From NCBI GenBank assembly GCA_009877105.1, contig WXFD01000035.1:1-64000 (forward strand): a stretch of DNA of 64,000 nt, in the 5' to 3' direction. The position numbers were made by a program, and so were the translations under genes. The notes beneath the pieces were generated by a model. That model was given only the letters and a program-made list of their open reading frames with translations, had not been told where the DNA came from and made no database searches. Numbering within the stretch: position 1 is the stretch's first letter; each line of letters begins with the position of its first letter. Below are positions 1-10,105 of this stretch, piece by piece. The DNA is from Bacteroidales bacterium. GTDB lineage: Bacteria; Bacteroidota; Bacteroidia; Bacteroidales; VadinHA17.

Positions 1-496
1 GGGTATAGTTTTCCCTGTCCTCGGGGCGATAGACATTTTTGTCGCCGATCATTCCGGGATATTCCCAGTCAATGTCGACTCCGTCGAGATCGTATTTCAG
101 GACAATATCGACCGAGCTCTGGGCGAAATTCCGGCAGGATGTATCGGATAACACGGCATCGGAAAAATTCTTGCTCCAGGTCCATCCTCCGACCGATATG
201 AGGATTTTCAGGTCGGGATTGATCTTCTTGAGTTCATTCAGCTTTCTGAAATTGATTGTGTCGGTTGCACCGTTTGTCAGCCATGCCCTGTTGTCCTTGA
301 CATCGACGAAGGCATAGTTAATATGGGTGAGCTGGGTAGGATCAATCTGTGAGGTTTCGACAATATTTCCATTGAATCCCCCCACGTAACCAATGATCAC
401 GGGCTTTTTCCTTTTCTGTGCCATTGAGTTCATGCTGCCTGCTGTAAAAATGATCAGGCATGCAAGGAGTGCCGGAATTAAGTTTCTGTTAAGCAT
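1..496 (-). CDS. GH18 family chitinase-like glycosidase, exported (partial, C-terminus beyond window)
   Basis: The reading frame starts at an ATG at 496 and stays open for 165 codons to the window edge, so only the N-terminal part is visible. A hydrophobic segment at residues 5-20 ending near MAQ looks like a Sec signal peptide. Two GH18 hallmarks are present: SVGGW at residues 101-105 (beta-3 strand) and DGVDIDWE at 138-145, whose last Glu is the catalytic acid of the family. GH18 enzymes cleave beta-1,4-linked N-acetylglucosamine, in chitin (chitinases) or in N-glycan cores (endo-beta-N-acetylglucosaminidases); the visible part cannot separate these. The 187 bp to the next gene show no clear terminator. 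Family assignment is strong, substrate open. Confidence 0.9.
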   Translation of the reverse strand, partial: MLNRNLIPALLACLIIFTAGSMNSMAQKRKKPVIIGYVGGFNGNIVETSQIDPTQLTHINYAFVDVKDNRAWLTNGATDTINFRKLNELKKINPDLKILISVGGWTWSKNFSDAVLSDTSCRNFAQSSVDIVLKYDLDGVDIDWEYPGMIGDKNVYRPEDRENYT

Positions 497-683
497 TATT
501 ACAGGTTTTAATGATTTTGAGATATTGGCAGGATAATTTCCGGGATAGCCGGGATAACCGGCATTCACCACGTATTTAAAGCACGATCTGCCAAAGGTCC
601 CGGATTCAGACCCCTGGCAGAGTCGCGGCTTTGTTTGTTGTTTCGCTTCAGCTTTTTACCAGCGTGATCAGTCTCTATATGAT

Positions 684-2288
684 TTAAAAACTAAAGTCAA
701 CACCTACGGCTAAGATCATGGTGTCTTTGAAGTAGGTCTCCCTGGCCTGAATATTCGTGGCTGTTGCGGAGAAAAGATGATCAATGGTTTTTTCACCGGT
801 GTCATAGAAAGTATATCCAAAGCCCAGGTTCACCCTGAAATTCCTGAGAATATTCACTGCGCCGCCCAGACCGACGGTTGATGAAGTGAGGCTGTATGTC
901 AGATCGCTCTGGTAGTCTGAGTTTACGCCGGTTTTCGCATAGAGGTAACCGCCGCTTACCAGTAAAAGATCAGATATCCTGTATTCAAGTCCGGCAGCAA
1001 GCTCAAAGAAATTCTTGTCAATTATTCTGTCGTTATTAACATGGACGCCATTCAGTTTCCTGCCGTAATCAGCGCTCTTGTCAAAATAATAATGTCCGCC
1101 GGCTGAAACATTCAGTTTTTTTGTTACTCCATAATCAATTCCGACAGACAGCATTGCAGGCATATCATTCCTGTTCTTTTCACCGTCGGGAAACATTGTG
1201 ACAGGGTTTCCTTCCGGGGTGAAGCCGGTTCTGAAATCCTTTGCTGTTTTATTTTGAAGTTCAAGCTTGGTGGCCAGTTCGTATTTGATACCGATATTGA
1301 AATTCTCGGCCGGTGACAGATTAACACTGAGGAAAGGTGTTATGCCTGAGCCCACCTGTTCCACATCTGCTTCCTGGTTGCCAAGCAGGGATGCAGTAGC
1401 AGTATATTTTGCTGCGGCTCCCTTGAAAACGGCATCAGCCTGGGAAATACTGATTGTTGTTGGTGATCCGAAAGCTGCAAGAGCCCCTTCGAGCTGAAGC
1501 CGCTGCGCATGAGTTATGATCGTTGCCTGTTCGGCCTGTTCAAGGGTATAACTGCCGGCACCTGCGGAAACAAGTGCAGAAGTGCTGGTTGCAGCGGCAG
1601 TTGCATTGCCTGCAATTCCGGTCATGATGGCATCTGCCCTCGTCCATCCTGAGGGCATATTGATCTCGATGTTTCTTAAGTAGCCATTGTAGGTATTTTT
1701 TGCTGAAACATACCTTAGTCCGGCAGCTACCGAGATAAAATCATTGATCTTATATGAAATTCCTCCCTGGAATCCAAAATAAACAGAAGTGCCTTCAAAA
1801 TATGGATCGAGCCTGTAACCTGTCGCCCCCTGGGTAGCCAGGGAAGGAACGAGATCGGAGGGGGTCATTTCAAATGATGGCAATCCTTTCTCGAATACTG
1901 CGCCGCCACCGCCACCGATGGGGTTGAATCCGATTGAGAATGCAAGCTTGTCGAGTTTATAGGCAGCATATATACTTGGGAACAGCGGAGCTTTCACCTT
2001 GCCTTTGTACAGGCTCTGATTCAGTCCGAATGATCCTCCCGGCCCTTTATAAAAATTTTCAACTTCCTTGTTCTGGAAGATGGTCTGGTTGGAAAGTGAT
2101 AAATGCAGTCCATTATCCAGTTTCATCAAACCGGCAGGATTAAAGTAAACGGCATCGATGCCGGTTGATGCATCCCTCGCAGGAAGCCTGACCCAGGAGG
2201 CACTCTGGTTGGTGTTGGTCACCAGTCCGCCGGCAAAGAGACAGACGGTGAAGAACGAAGCAGAAATAAGAGTAAAAATTTTTTTCAT
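684..2288 (-). CDS. OmpP1/FadL/TodX family outer-membrane transporter
   Basis: A 534-residue predicted beta-barrel porin for hydrophobic compounds. I chose the ATG at 2288 because it opens directly into a signal peptide (MKKIFTLISASFF...), whereas 13 extra upstream codons are hydrophilic. The family motif NPAGL sits at residues 50-54, inside DAVYFNPAGL. The C-terminus ends in alternating strand residues with a terminal Phe (VGVDFSF), as expected for BAM recognition. Known FadL proteins move long-chain fatty acids or aromatic hydrocarbons across the outer membrane; the substrate here is unknown. An oddity is an Ala/Ser/Thr-rich, helix-prone stretch around residues 225-300, which interrupts the barrel-like pattern. 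It appears monocistronic with its own promoter. Confidence 0.88.
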   Translation of the reverse strand: MKKIFTLISASFFTVCLFAGGLVTNTNQSASWVRLPARDASTGIDAVYFNPAGLMKLDNGLHLSLSNQTIFQNKEVENFYKGPGGSFGLNQSLYKGKVKAPLFPSIYAAYKLDKLAFSIGFNPIGGGGGAVFEKGLPSFEMTPSDLVPSLATQGATGYRLDPYFEGTSVYFGFQGGISYKINDFISVAAGLRYVSAKNTYNGYLRNIEINMPSGWTRADAIMTGIAGNATAAATSTSALVSAGAGSYTLEQAEQATIITHAQRLQLEGALAAFGSPTTISISQADAVFKGAAAKYTATASLLGNQEADVEQVGSGITPFLSVNLSPAENFNIGIKYELATKLELQNKTAKDFRTGFTPEGNPVTMFPDGEKNRNDMPAMLSVGIDYGVTKKLNVSAGGHYYFDKSADYGRKLNGVHVNNDRIIDKNFFELAAGLEYRISDLLLVSGGYLYAKTGVNSDYQSDLTYSLTSSTVGLGGAVNILRNFRVNLGFGYTFYDTGEKTIDHLFSATATNIQARETYFKDTMILAVGVDFSF

Positions 2289-2398
2289 CGGATCATTTTT
2301 AAGTTTGTAACTAGGAAACACAGTCACTTTTGACCGTTACTGTTATTTTCCTGATTTTTAATATGATTTGTTTTCAGGTTCAAAGAACAAAAGCAGGG

Positions 2399-2429
2399 CA
2401 AATGTAGAAAAATATTTGAATTATGCAAA
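2399..2429 (-). promoter_or_regulatory. Bacteroidota-type promoter for the FadL-like gene
   Basis: On the minus strand TTTG (2429-2426) and TACATTTG (2406-2399) are separated by 19 bp. This matches the Bacteroidota vegetative promoter pattern (-33 TTTG / -7 TAnnTTTG). It lies about 110 bp upstream of the chosen start, leaving a fairly long 5' UTR. Confidence 0.6.
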
Positions 2430-2526
2430 TAAGTCCAAAATACCAAATTGATATTAAGATATTTGTGACCCCGATTTGATGTTGTTCGAAAAATAACACT
2501 GCCGGTACTACGGCACTATACCGGAA

Positions 2527-5500
2527 TCAATCACTGTGAACTAAAATGAACTCTTCCATCAGGCCATAATCATGAAGCTGGTATTCATTACCGGGAGGGT
2601 AGATTTTTACATTTCTCCAGTGCCAGGGCGAGGCCAGGCCGGGAGCCGGATTGTTGAAATGCGGTCCCAGCAGGTTTTTAAGGCTTCCTGTTACTGTAAC
2701 ATCAATGGTATTGGTTCCTGGTACGAGAAGGTCTGATATGTCTGACCTGTAGGGAGGAAAGGCTATTAGGGGTGCTTCCCGGCCGTTAACTTTTACCTCG
2801 GCAATGGTTCCGTTCCATTTTCCCATTGAAACAAAATATTTTCCGGAGATTTTTTCAATATCATATTCTTTTCTGTAGGTTATTCCCCACGAATAGAACG
2901 GAAGTCCCTTATCTTTCCAGCTGCCGGTTGTTAAATTATTAACAGGAGCCTCAAGGTACCATCCCTTTGCTCCGGGCTTTACGGAGAAGTCACCCGTCAG
3001 GTAGACAGGTTCAATCTCGGCATGTACTCTCATTGGTGATGCAGTAAGGGTAATTGTATTCTCTCCCTGATTAATCATTGGTCCTATTTTAAAAACACCA
3101 AAGGATCTGTCGAGCCACCATCTGCCCGGTTCAGGAACTATTTCCTTACCATTCACTGTAGTTTTCCATAGGTAGGGTCTTTCAATGATTGCCATTATTG
3201 ATGAACAATCGAAAGTTCCCTTAACTTCAAACCGGTATGTGGCGATAAAGCCTGATGTAATCCCGAAGGTGTCCCGGTCAACAATGTTAGTTTTAAACTG
3301 AACCGATGTGTTCCAGGGATTGCCGTTGGCGAAGCCGTGGATCCTGAATATTTTATCGGCTGCATCATAGGTGTTGAGATCTGTTGCAGATTCGCCACCT
3401 GCAATAATATCACAGAATTCAATCGGGAAAGCATTGTCTTCTTCCCTGATGACTTTCATTTGTGAATCAGAAGGAACAACTTCCGGATTCCCGGGTGCCG
3501 GAGGTGCGGAAAAACCATCAGGCTTCATGGCCGGAACAAAAAGGAGAAGGCTGCCTGCAGGATAAAGGTTAAATGGGAGCCTGATATGGTCGCCATCGTC
3601 TGTGCAGGGATATCCTGTTATTTCACCTGAAAGGGTATTGAATTCGATGGCACCTTTTCCCCTTATTTTCAGTAAACCGGAGGTTGATTCGGTGAGACTT
3701 GAGTTTGTAAGAAAAACAAGTTGTCCGTCGGATAATATTCTTCTATGGTGATAGAGATTACCTCCCTTAACATTCAGGAAAGAAATCTCCGGATCTGAAA
3801 AATAGGTTTTGATCGTTTCCTGATCGGGTTTTTTAACAGCTGAAATATTAGCAGTCCCGGAGAAGAACCCTGCCAGATCATTGTTTGATGATCCGGCTAC
3901 CAGGGTCGGTATGGAAAAGGCTACGAGTTTTCCTCCTTCCGAGACGAATCTCTTCAGGATCCTGAAAGTTGTAAGATCCAGATTTTCCATCATGGGCGGG
4001 ATCACAACAACCGGATAGGCCCGATGACCGATTACCAACTTTGCCTTTTTTACCGATCCGAGGTTTTTAATCATATTTTCCGATCCGAGATCATATTCAA
4101 CCTGCTCCTTCTCCAGTCTTGTAATAAAGGACTGGAATGATTGTCCGATTTCTCCCATTTTTGGATTTTTATTGGTATATGAGTCATAGAGCCAGGCAGA
4201 TGTAGTGGGTTCGAGAATAAGGATCTTGTTTACTTGTTCGCCGGAGGACAATGCAACTGATAATCTTGCAAAATGGTCATTGATGTATCTGTAATTGTTC
4301 CACCATGGTTCATGATAGGTGAAAGTGGGCGGATAGTCATATTTCCGGGCCCCAGCCAGGGTTATATGGGAAAGGTGCTGATTCATGAAATTGACGCCGA
4401 GCACATACTCCCAGTCTCCAAGTCTTTTCATATCGGTGAAGGTGAGGTCCCACCCTGCGCCGCCGTATGTTTCGCTCAGTTTCCTTTGCCTGCCGGTCTG
4501 ATTCGCGGCGCTTGCGAGCTCTTTGACCGATCTTACATTGCCGAACTGCCCCCTGGGTGTTGAATCGTTCCACTGGTTGAACAGCATATCGATCGCAGGC
4601 ACCTGGTGCCACGCATACATTGCCATATTATCCCCGCCGTTGTTCATGTTCGGCCACTCATGCTCCCAGTAATGCCCTGTGAACTTGAGGTTGTTCTTTT
4701 CGCAATACCGGAAGTACGGTTTTGCCCAGCGGTCAATAAAAAGGTTCAGAAGAGTCTGGGTATAATTATGCCGTACCTTTTTCCAGTCTCCCGTCTCCTC
4801 AAAAAGCGAGGGCAGATGAGTACGGAGATCATAATTCCACTGTTTTTCGAAAACATCAAACAGATCCGGTGTCCATCTTATACCACCCGGAGACTCAATC
4901 TGTGGTTCATCGGTAAAGATGCCGGGAACGATCCGTCCGAATTCCCTGCCGAGATGTTTTTTATACCCGGTCATTGTTATTTTAATGAATTCCTCAGTTA
5001 CTCCGGGACAGAGGAGGTCGACGTAGGAGAAGCCTCCGTACCAGTCGCTTTTCCTGTTGTAAGTTTTACTGAAAAGCAGATAGCTGCCGGTTTTACCCTT
5101 TTCGTCACCAAGGCGTGATGTAATATCTTCAAACTGACCCGACTCCTCTTTCAGGCACAGGAAGAACCTGTCGGCCGTATCCGGAAGACTGGTGAATCTG
5201 GTCATGGCCAGTCCCTGTCCCTGGTTATATGATTCCGGAACCCTGTCAGGAACATGTCCGCCAGCAAAACCGCTGGGATAAGAGTTTTCATCATATAACC
5301 AGACTTTCATTCCCAGCTCCCCGGCTTTATCAACCGTATGGCGGCAGAGTTCAAACCATTCATCAGAAAGGTATTCGGTTATCAGGCCGGGCCGCGGATG
5401 AATGAAAACCTGTTTGCTGCCCTGCCTGTTGAATTCATTCAGGTAACTGTCGATCTCTTCTTTGGTGATCTTATAGTTCCACACAAAAAAAGGAGCTGTT

Positions 5501-5655
5501 GTATATTCTGCGGCTGGCTGCCTGAATTCCTTTGAAAGAGTAGCAAAATCATTGATTGTTATTTCATTAACACTTCTCTTTCTGCAAGAATCAAGACAGG
5601 TAAAGGTAACAGGGAGAAGAATGATAATCAGGCTGGCGGATCTTAATTTCATCAC
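2527..5655 (-). CDS. Large exported glycoside hydrolase lipoprotein, GH106 (alpha-L-rhamnosidase)-like
   Basis: A 1042-residue protein with an N-terminal lipoprotein-type signal (hydrophobic residues 7-19, then FTCLDSC with cysteines at 20 and 24). The early block APFFVWNYKITKEEID (about residues 54-69), HPRPGLITEYLSDEWFE (about 86-102) and DENSYPSG (about 122-129) is typical of large Bacteroidota glycosidases annotated as GH106 or GH106-like. The C-terminal third contains beta-rich, galactose-binding-like segments (about 760-1000) of the kind that recognise sugar or close the active site. GH106 enzymes release alpha-L-rhamnose from plant polysaccharides or glycosides; the exact family and linkage need a profile search. 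The next gene upstream on the same strand is a pentose/deoxysugar isomerase-like gene 156 bp away, consistent with release followed by isomerisation of a sugar. Confidence 0.72.
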   Translation of the reverse strand: MMKLRSASLIIILLPVTFTCLDSCRKRSVNEITINDFATLSKEFRQPAAEYTTAPFFVWNYKITKEEIDSYLNEFNRQGSKQVFIHPRPGLITEYLSDEWFELCRHTVDKAGELGMKVWLYDENSYPSGFAGGHVPDRVPESYNQGQGLAMTRFTSLPDTADRFFLCLKEESGQFEDITSRLGDEKGKTGSYLLFSKTYNRKSDWYGGFSYVDLLCPGVTEEFIKITMTGYKKHLGREFGRIVPGIFTDEPQIESPGGIRWTPDLFDVFEKQWNYDLRTHLPSLFEETGDWKKVRHNYTQTLLNLFIDRWAKPYFRYCEKNNLKFTGHYWEHEWPNMNNGGDNMAMYAWHQVPAIDMLFNQWNDSTPRGQFGNVRSVKELASAANQTGRQRKLSETYGGAGWDLTFTDMKRLGDWEYVLGVNFMNQHLSHITLAGARKYDYPPTFTYHEPWWNNYRYINDHFARLSVALSSGEQVNKILILEPTTSAWLYDSYTNKNPKMGEIGQSFQSFITRLEKEQVEYDLGSENMIKNLGSVKKAKLVIGHRAYPVVVIPPMMENLDLTTFRILKRFVSEGGKLVAFSIPTLVAGSSNNDLAGFFSGTANISAVKKPDQETIKTYFSDPEISFLNVKGGNLYHHRRILSDGQLVFLTNSSLTESTSGLLKIRGKGAIEFNTLSGEITGYPCTDDGDHIRLPFNLYPAGSLLLFVPAMKPDGFSAPPAPGNPEVVPSDSQMKVIREEDNAFPIEFCDIIAGGESATDLNTYDAADKIFRIHGFANGNPWNTSVQFKTNIVDRDTFGITSGFIATYRFEVKGTFDCSSIMAIIERPYLWKTTVNGKEIVPEPGRWWLDRSFGVFKIGPMINQGENTITLTASPMRVHAEIEPVYLTGDFSVKPGAKGWYLEAPVNNLTTGSWKDKGLPFYSWGITYRKEYDIEKISGKYFVSMGKWNGTIAEVKVNGREAPLIAFPPYRSDISDLLVPGTNTIDVTVTGSLKNLLGPHFNNPAPGLASPWHWRNVKIYPPGNEYQLHDYGLMEEFILVHSD

Positions 5656-5811
5656 TGACAGGGTTTGATTTGATAATGTTTGTATTTTGTTAAAGGTTAG
5701 TCATTCAGATGTTTAGCAAGATATTGCAGAGTGTGGCAATTATTGTTATTACCGATAGTTTGCATTTGATTTCCCTGGCACCTGGTTCCTTTCAACCGGT
5801 ATACGTCAATC

Positions 5812-7245
5812 TCAGCATATTTTCACCACTTCGATATCCAGCAGCTCTCCCAGCTTACTGATCTTTGAGGCAATATGTCCGACACCTGCCGCACAGTGAT
5901 GAGCCGGTCCGTATTTGTTCCAGTCATTAACAAAATTTTTCAGGCCTGTCGGGAATCTGTACCTGCTGTTGGTATTGCCGATTTCCAGAATCGGCCCCGG
6001 TACCGATTCGCCCTCAGCGACAAGGAACATCAGCCTGCCGTCGGGTTTTTGTACAAGTGACAGCAGGGTGATCTCCCCGTGTTTCACTGACATCTCTACC
6101 GACAGGCCCTTCCCGACCTTCCCGTGGTACACTTCAAGCGGTTTTACCTTTATCTTCCCTTCGGCGATGGCCAGATGTCCGGGACCGTCGTGCCCCATGA
6201 GTATGACGTCATCATTGAAATCGAGGGCGTAAAATTCGGTAAACGATCCTCCTGCTCCAAAGCTGTCCATTATTTTCATTGCATGGATATTCTTTATCTC
6301 ATATTCACCTGCAACCGGAACGCCCCTGGCCGTAAGCAGGGAATTGGCAAGAATAATGGTGCTTATTGATTCTTCATTTTCCCTGATGCCTGAGCCGCTG
6401 TAAAAATATGCCAGGGAACCCAGGTCATGAGCCTGAACCATTTTTCCCAGGGCCACGGAAGTGCGTGCTGCATTTTTCAGGTCTTCTTCCGGGCATCCCC
6501 TGTCGATCTCGAACTCCTTATGGAACATACTTACCCGTTCGCTGATTTCAGCATCAGTTACTTCCTTGCGCAGTGCGGAGAGTTCATCCACCTCAAGCAT
6601 CTCGATATGACCTCCCAGGACTGAAAGGTGCAGGGTGAGGTCAGTGTACACATCCAGCATTCCTCCATAGTAGTGGCCCATGCATCCGAGCCTGTTATGC
6701 GCCATTATGTTTGCAACCGAGGCTGCCTCTATCCATTCTCCTGCTTCCTTCCATACATCTTCATCGCCCTGAAGTACACCCGTTATCTGGTGAAACTTAA
6801 TTCCCGACCTGAGGAATACGTTTGCTATTTCCGGAACAGGGCAGGCAGAAACATTAGCCAGCCATTCGCCTGTCATTTTTGTCCGGTCGCCCAATTTGTT
6901 GAAAGCACTGTAATCAATTGCCTTTTCGGGTGACAGATTCAGTATTATCACCGGCACTTTTGCTCTTCTAACCACGGGAAGTACGGTTGATGAAAGGGCA
7001 TAGGTGGTGACGTACAGAAAGATAATGTCAACATCAGCTTTCCGGAAGTCATGACCGGCGCGCAGGGCATCAGCAGGATTATCAATAAGCCCCAGGTTGA
7101 TTATTTCACTGTCATATTTCCTAAGCCTTGAGGCGACCAGGGCCAGGTATCCCTCGAGTCTTTCTTTCAGCCCGATGAACTGGGGCCAGTATGTATCCAG
7201 ACCAATGCCAAAAAGACCGATCTTCAGCCTGTAAATATCTTTCAT
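5812..7245 (-). CDS. L-arabinose/L-fucose isomerase family protein (AraA-like)
   Basis: A 477-residue cytosolic protein with no signal peptide. The N-terminal half has Rossmann-like alternation, and the C-terminal part carries the metal-site pattern of AraA-type aldose-ketose isomerases: an acidic residue in GEYEIKN, a second in FTEFYALDF, a His in ILMGHDGPGH, and a paired His in YGPAHHCAAGVGH at residues 449-450. In E. coli AraA the metal ligands are two Glu and two His at comparable positions, including His450. The reaction would be aldose to ketose isomerisation using a divalent metal. Sequences of this subtype are often annotated only as fucose isomerase-like. It probably acts on sugar released by the neighbouring GH106-like lipoprotein, which is inference from context. 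Confidence 0.75.
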   Translation of the reverse strand: MKDIYRLKIGLFGIGLDTYWPQFIGLKERLEGYLALVASRLRKYDSEIINLGLIDNPADALRAGHDFRKADVDIIFLYVTTYALSSTVLPVVRRAKVPVIILNLSPEKAIDYSAFNKLGDRTKMTGEWLANVSACPVPEIANVFLRSGIKFHQITGVLQGDEDVWKEAGEWIEAASVANIMAHNRLGCMGHYYGGMLDVYTDLTLHLSVLGGHIEMLEVDELSALRKEVTDAEISERVSMFHKEFEIDRGCPEEDLKNAARTSVALGKMVQAHDLGSLAYFYSGSGIRENEESISTIILANSLLTARGVPVAGEYEIKNIHAMKIMDSFGAGGSFTEFYALDFNDDVILMGHDGPGHLAIAEGKIKVKPLEVYHGKVGKGLSVEMSVKHGEITLLSLVQKPDGRLMFLVAEGESVPGPILEIGNTNSRYRFPTGLKNFVNDWNKYGPAHHCAAGVGHIASKISKLGELLDIEVVKIC

Positions 7246-7379
7246 GTTTCTTTGTTTAATATTATGATCAGGCTTCGCCTGTATCAGTTCAGTTCATTAA
7301 TAACAGCCCCGGATCCCGGAAATTCCATGAAATAAAAAATATGCCCGTTGTTTGATTTCAGCCGTTCCGGAAATATTCA

Positions 7380-9632
7380 TCAGTAATTCCCCGTCAGTCT
7401 CACACTGAAATTCCTGTGCGGCTGAATATCTCCCGGACGTCCCATATACTCCGTGTTTGTGAAATTTTTAACAACAAAAGAGAGGCTGAGGCGGGGAGTG
7501 ATTTTATATCCCAGGCTCCCATCAAGCGTAAAATATCCTTTGTTGTTCCGTGTCCAGTAATCATAAAAACCGGGCAATATTTCTTCCCTTGTACCAGGAT
7601 CGAGGAAAACATCGTCGATGTTGAGGATTTTCGACTTTGCATAAAGGCTCAGTCCGAAATCAAATTTTTCCCATGAACTTGCGATATTCAGGCTTGCCGA
7701 ATGTTTCCTCCTGTACTTCAGATAGACGCCGGTGGTTTTATGGGTGATCCTGTTGTACCCGACGGGGGATAGCCAGGTGTAACCTGCGGTTACAGTGGTA
7801 TTGACATTCCCGGCGGGGATATTAAGGAGGAATTCGGTTTCAAATCCCAGTATCCGTGATTGTTCCACATTGGTTGCCATGAAGCCGAAATCAGGGATGC
7901 CTGTGACCGGATCCTGGTAATATGAAAAAATATACTCAATGAGCCTGTTGTTTCTGGTGAGGAAAGCTGCAAAATCAGCCTGCCCGCTGATATTTCCAAT
8001 ACTTAATCCCTGTTTTATTCCTATTTCCGAGTTCCACCCTGTTTCAGGCTGAACGCCGGGGTTCGGGAAGATTTTAACCGAACCGAGTGTTGTTGATGCA
8101 AATTTCTCTGCTATTGAAGGGAAGCGGTAACCCTGTCCAAATGATAACCTGAGGAAAGTATAACTTGCTGCCTGAAGATTCAGACCTGTACGGAAAACAG
8201 GGACCAGTTTGTCTGCAATGCCGTCGAGAAAATAATTTTCAAGTCTGAGTCCTGCTGCTGCCTTAAGCCGGTTAACCGGCCTGTATTCAGCCTGGGCATA
8301 TCCTGCAAGGTTCAGGCTTGTATGGTCGCCGAAAAATTCAGAATTGATCTTTCCGTACGATTCGCAGATGCCAAATGTCAGACCTGTTTTTTCCCCGGGT
8401 TTCAGTGACCCCTGGTACTCGGAGTAGAAGGAAACTGCGTCACTGTTGTTTTTTTCGCTGTCGGGGAACCTGTTCCTTGTAGACTGCAGCCTGACTTTCA
8501 ACTCGTGACGGGTCCGGCCCGATCCGGAATAGGAGACAAACGGGTCGACGGACAGGAAATCCCCGTGAAGCGTGATTGCGGTTGACTCACTTTGCTTAAG
8601 GGCTCCCGTGTACCCGTCTTCCCACAGGACGAAATCCTGCGCTTTCGTGAATCCCGAGTTCAGGTTCACTCCGTAACTCAGTCCTTTCAGTTTTGAACTG
8701 TTGTGTTTCAGCCTTATGCCGATGCGGGCAAGCTTTTCGTCGTTAAGACGCCTGTAACCGTTATCGTAAAGAACAGATGCACTTAATCCGATACTGGTGT
8801 TTCCGAGCTTCCTCAAATGGGAGAGGGAAGCTGACGAAGAGAATCTGGGCGAGTTCCACCATTTCCAGTTTCTGTTTCTCGGGCTGCCATAAATCCCTGT
8901 TTCGGTGTAGAATCTTGTTTCAGGGATGTTTGTTGCGTCGGCCTGGCGGAAGTTGATTATTCCGTTCAATGCTGATGAACCATAGAGAACAGATGAGGCG
9001 CCCTTTATAATTTCAACCTGGCTGATGTTTTCGAGCGGCAGGAACTGCCATTTTATGTTGCCGGCATCGGCAGAAAGGAAAGGCAGCCCGTCGATAAGTG
9101 CCATAACCCTGCTTCCTGCTCCATAGCTGAATCCGCTGCCGCCCCTGACGGAAGCCTGACCGTCCATGACTTCAATGCCCGGGGTCTTGTTCAGCATCTC
9201 CTGTGCGTCGGTAATATGATTTGAAGTGAGAAGAGCAGGCCTGATTACATCCATTGAAACAGTAAGCTCAGATATCTTTTGCTCATATTTTCCCGCGCTG
9301 ACAACTATCTGATCAATTTCTCTGATCTTCATTTCGAGACTGACGTCGAGGGTAACGGTGTCTCTCCTTGAAAAGGAGATTTCCCTGGTCAGGGCTCCGT
9401 AGCCGACGAGCTGAAACACTATGGTAAGTTTTTCAGCCTGAGTGGAAAAAATATAATAACCTTTATCATTACTTGTCGTTCCCTGGTTTTTGCCATACAG
9501 GACATAGACACCCGGCAAAGCTTCACCAGTACTTTTATCGGTTACTTTTCCCCTGACAACACCATCTGATACAGCCGCTTGTATCGCTGATGCAGTCAAA
9601 AGGAAAATTGCCGTAATGATGCACCGGGTCAT
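7380..9632 (-). CDS. TonB-dependent outer-membrane receptor
   Basis: A 750-residue protein with a signal peptide at residues 1-19. An N-terminal CarboxypepD_reg-like domain (about 24-105, with GKVTDKSTGEALPGVYV) is typical of Bacteroidota receptors. A plug domain (about 115-220) contains the HITDAQEMLNKTPGIEVMDG and RVMALIDGLPFL blocks, followed by a long 22-strand barrel ending in an aromatic residue (LTGNY). The gene shares a 4-bp overlap with the upstream small lipoprotein gene, so the two form a unit. No SusD-like partner is present, so this is more likely a metal, cofactor or small-molecule importer than a classic glycan SusC. The substrate cannot be read from sequence. Confidence 0.9.
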   Translation of the reverse strand: MTRCIITAIFLLTASAIQAAVSDGVVRGKVTDKSTGEALPGVYVLYGKNQGTTSNDKGYYIFSTQAEKLTIVFQLVGYGALTREISFSRRDTVTLDVSLEMKIREIDQIVVSAGKYEQKISELTVSMDVIRPALLTSNHITDAQEMLNKTPGIEVMDGQASVRGGSGFSYGAGSRVMALIDGLPFLSADAGNIKWQFLPLENISQVEIIKGASSVLYGSSALNGIINFRQADATNIPETRFYTETGIYGSPRNRNWKWWNSPRFSSSASLSHLRKLGNTSIGLSASVLYDNGYRRLNDEKLARIGIRLKHNSSKLKGLSYGVNLNSGFTKAQDFVLWEDGYTGALKQSESTAITLHGDFLSVDPFVSYSGSGRTRHELKVRLQSTRNRFPDSEKNNSDAVSFYSEYQGSLKPGEKTGLTFGICESYGKINSEFFGDHTSLNLAGYAQAEYRPVNRLKAAAGLRLENYFLDGIADKLVPVFRTGLNLQAASYTFLRLSFGQGYRFPSIAEKFASTTLGSVKIFPNPGVQPETGWNSEIGIKQGLSIGNISGQADFAAFLTRNNRLIEYIFSYYQDPVTGIPDFGFMATNVEQSRILGFETEFLLNIPAGNVNTTVTAGYTWLSPVGYNRITHKTTGVYLKYRRKHSASLNIASSWEKFDFGLSLYAKSKILNIDDVFLDPGTREEILPGFYDYWTRNNKGYFTLDGSLGYKITPRLSLSFVVKNFTNTEYMGRPGDIQPHRNFSVRLTGNY

Positions 9633-10036
9633 TTTGCCTTGAATGTCATTCTGATCCTGTAAGGATTCTGAATATCCATAGGGTTCGGCATCACGGTTGT
9701 CAGTTTCAGGGAGACTTTTGTGAGCTCTTTTATATCTGCTGTTACCGGAAAGGCAATAGCGTTGGTTTTTATTACAAGCTGGGTTTCATCGCTGCTGAAA
9801 CTCCACTCTCCCGTGTAATTTCCGAAACTTCCCGTTCCGTCCTTGTTGAACCTGGCTTCACCACTAAAATCGGCAAGCAGCTGACCGGGTCCACCAGCAT
9901 CCTGTCCGTTTGCAACCAGGCTGTCGGTTACCCATATGGCGCCGGTCAGAAAAGTGAATCTTTCCGATTCCGTCTTTTTGCAGGAGAAATTCACGAGAAG
10001 TCCCGTTATTACCAGTAGAAAAAACAAATTTCTCAT
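9629..10036 (-). CDS. Small lipoprotein of unknown function, translationally coupled to a TonB receptor
   Basis: A 135-residue protein with a signal peptide and lipobox (residues about 15-19, VNFSC). The rest looks like a small beta-sandwich or lipocalin-like fold (GTGSFGNYTGEWSFSSDETQLVIK), and a WxFxxDxTxL pattern of this kind is common in Bacteroidota META/lipocalin-like lipoproteins. Its stop overlaps the start of the TonB receptor by 4 bp. It is therefore probably a periplasmic or surface accessory of that receptor. I do not recognise a specific family. Confidence 0.65.
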   Translation of the reverse strand: MRNLFFLLVITGLLVNFSCKKTESERFTFLTGAIWVTDSLVANGQDAGGPGQLLADFSGEARFNKDGTGSFGNYTGEWSFSSDETQLVIKTNAIAFPVTADIKELTKVSLKLTTVMPNPMDIQNPYRIRMTFKAK

Positions 10037-10105
10037 CGCAGTGTGATTTTACTTTTTAAAAAGATCAGTCAATCATATTAACGGGATAATGCCGATTGCA
10101 TTCCC

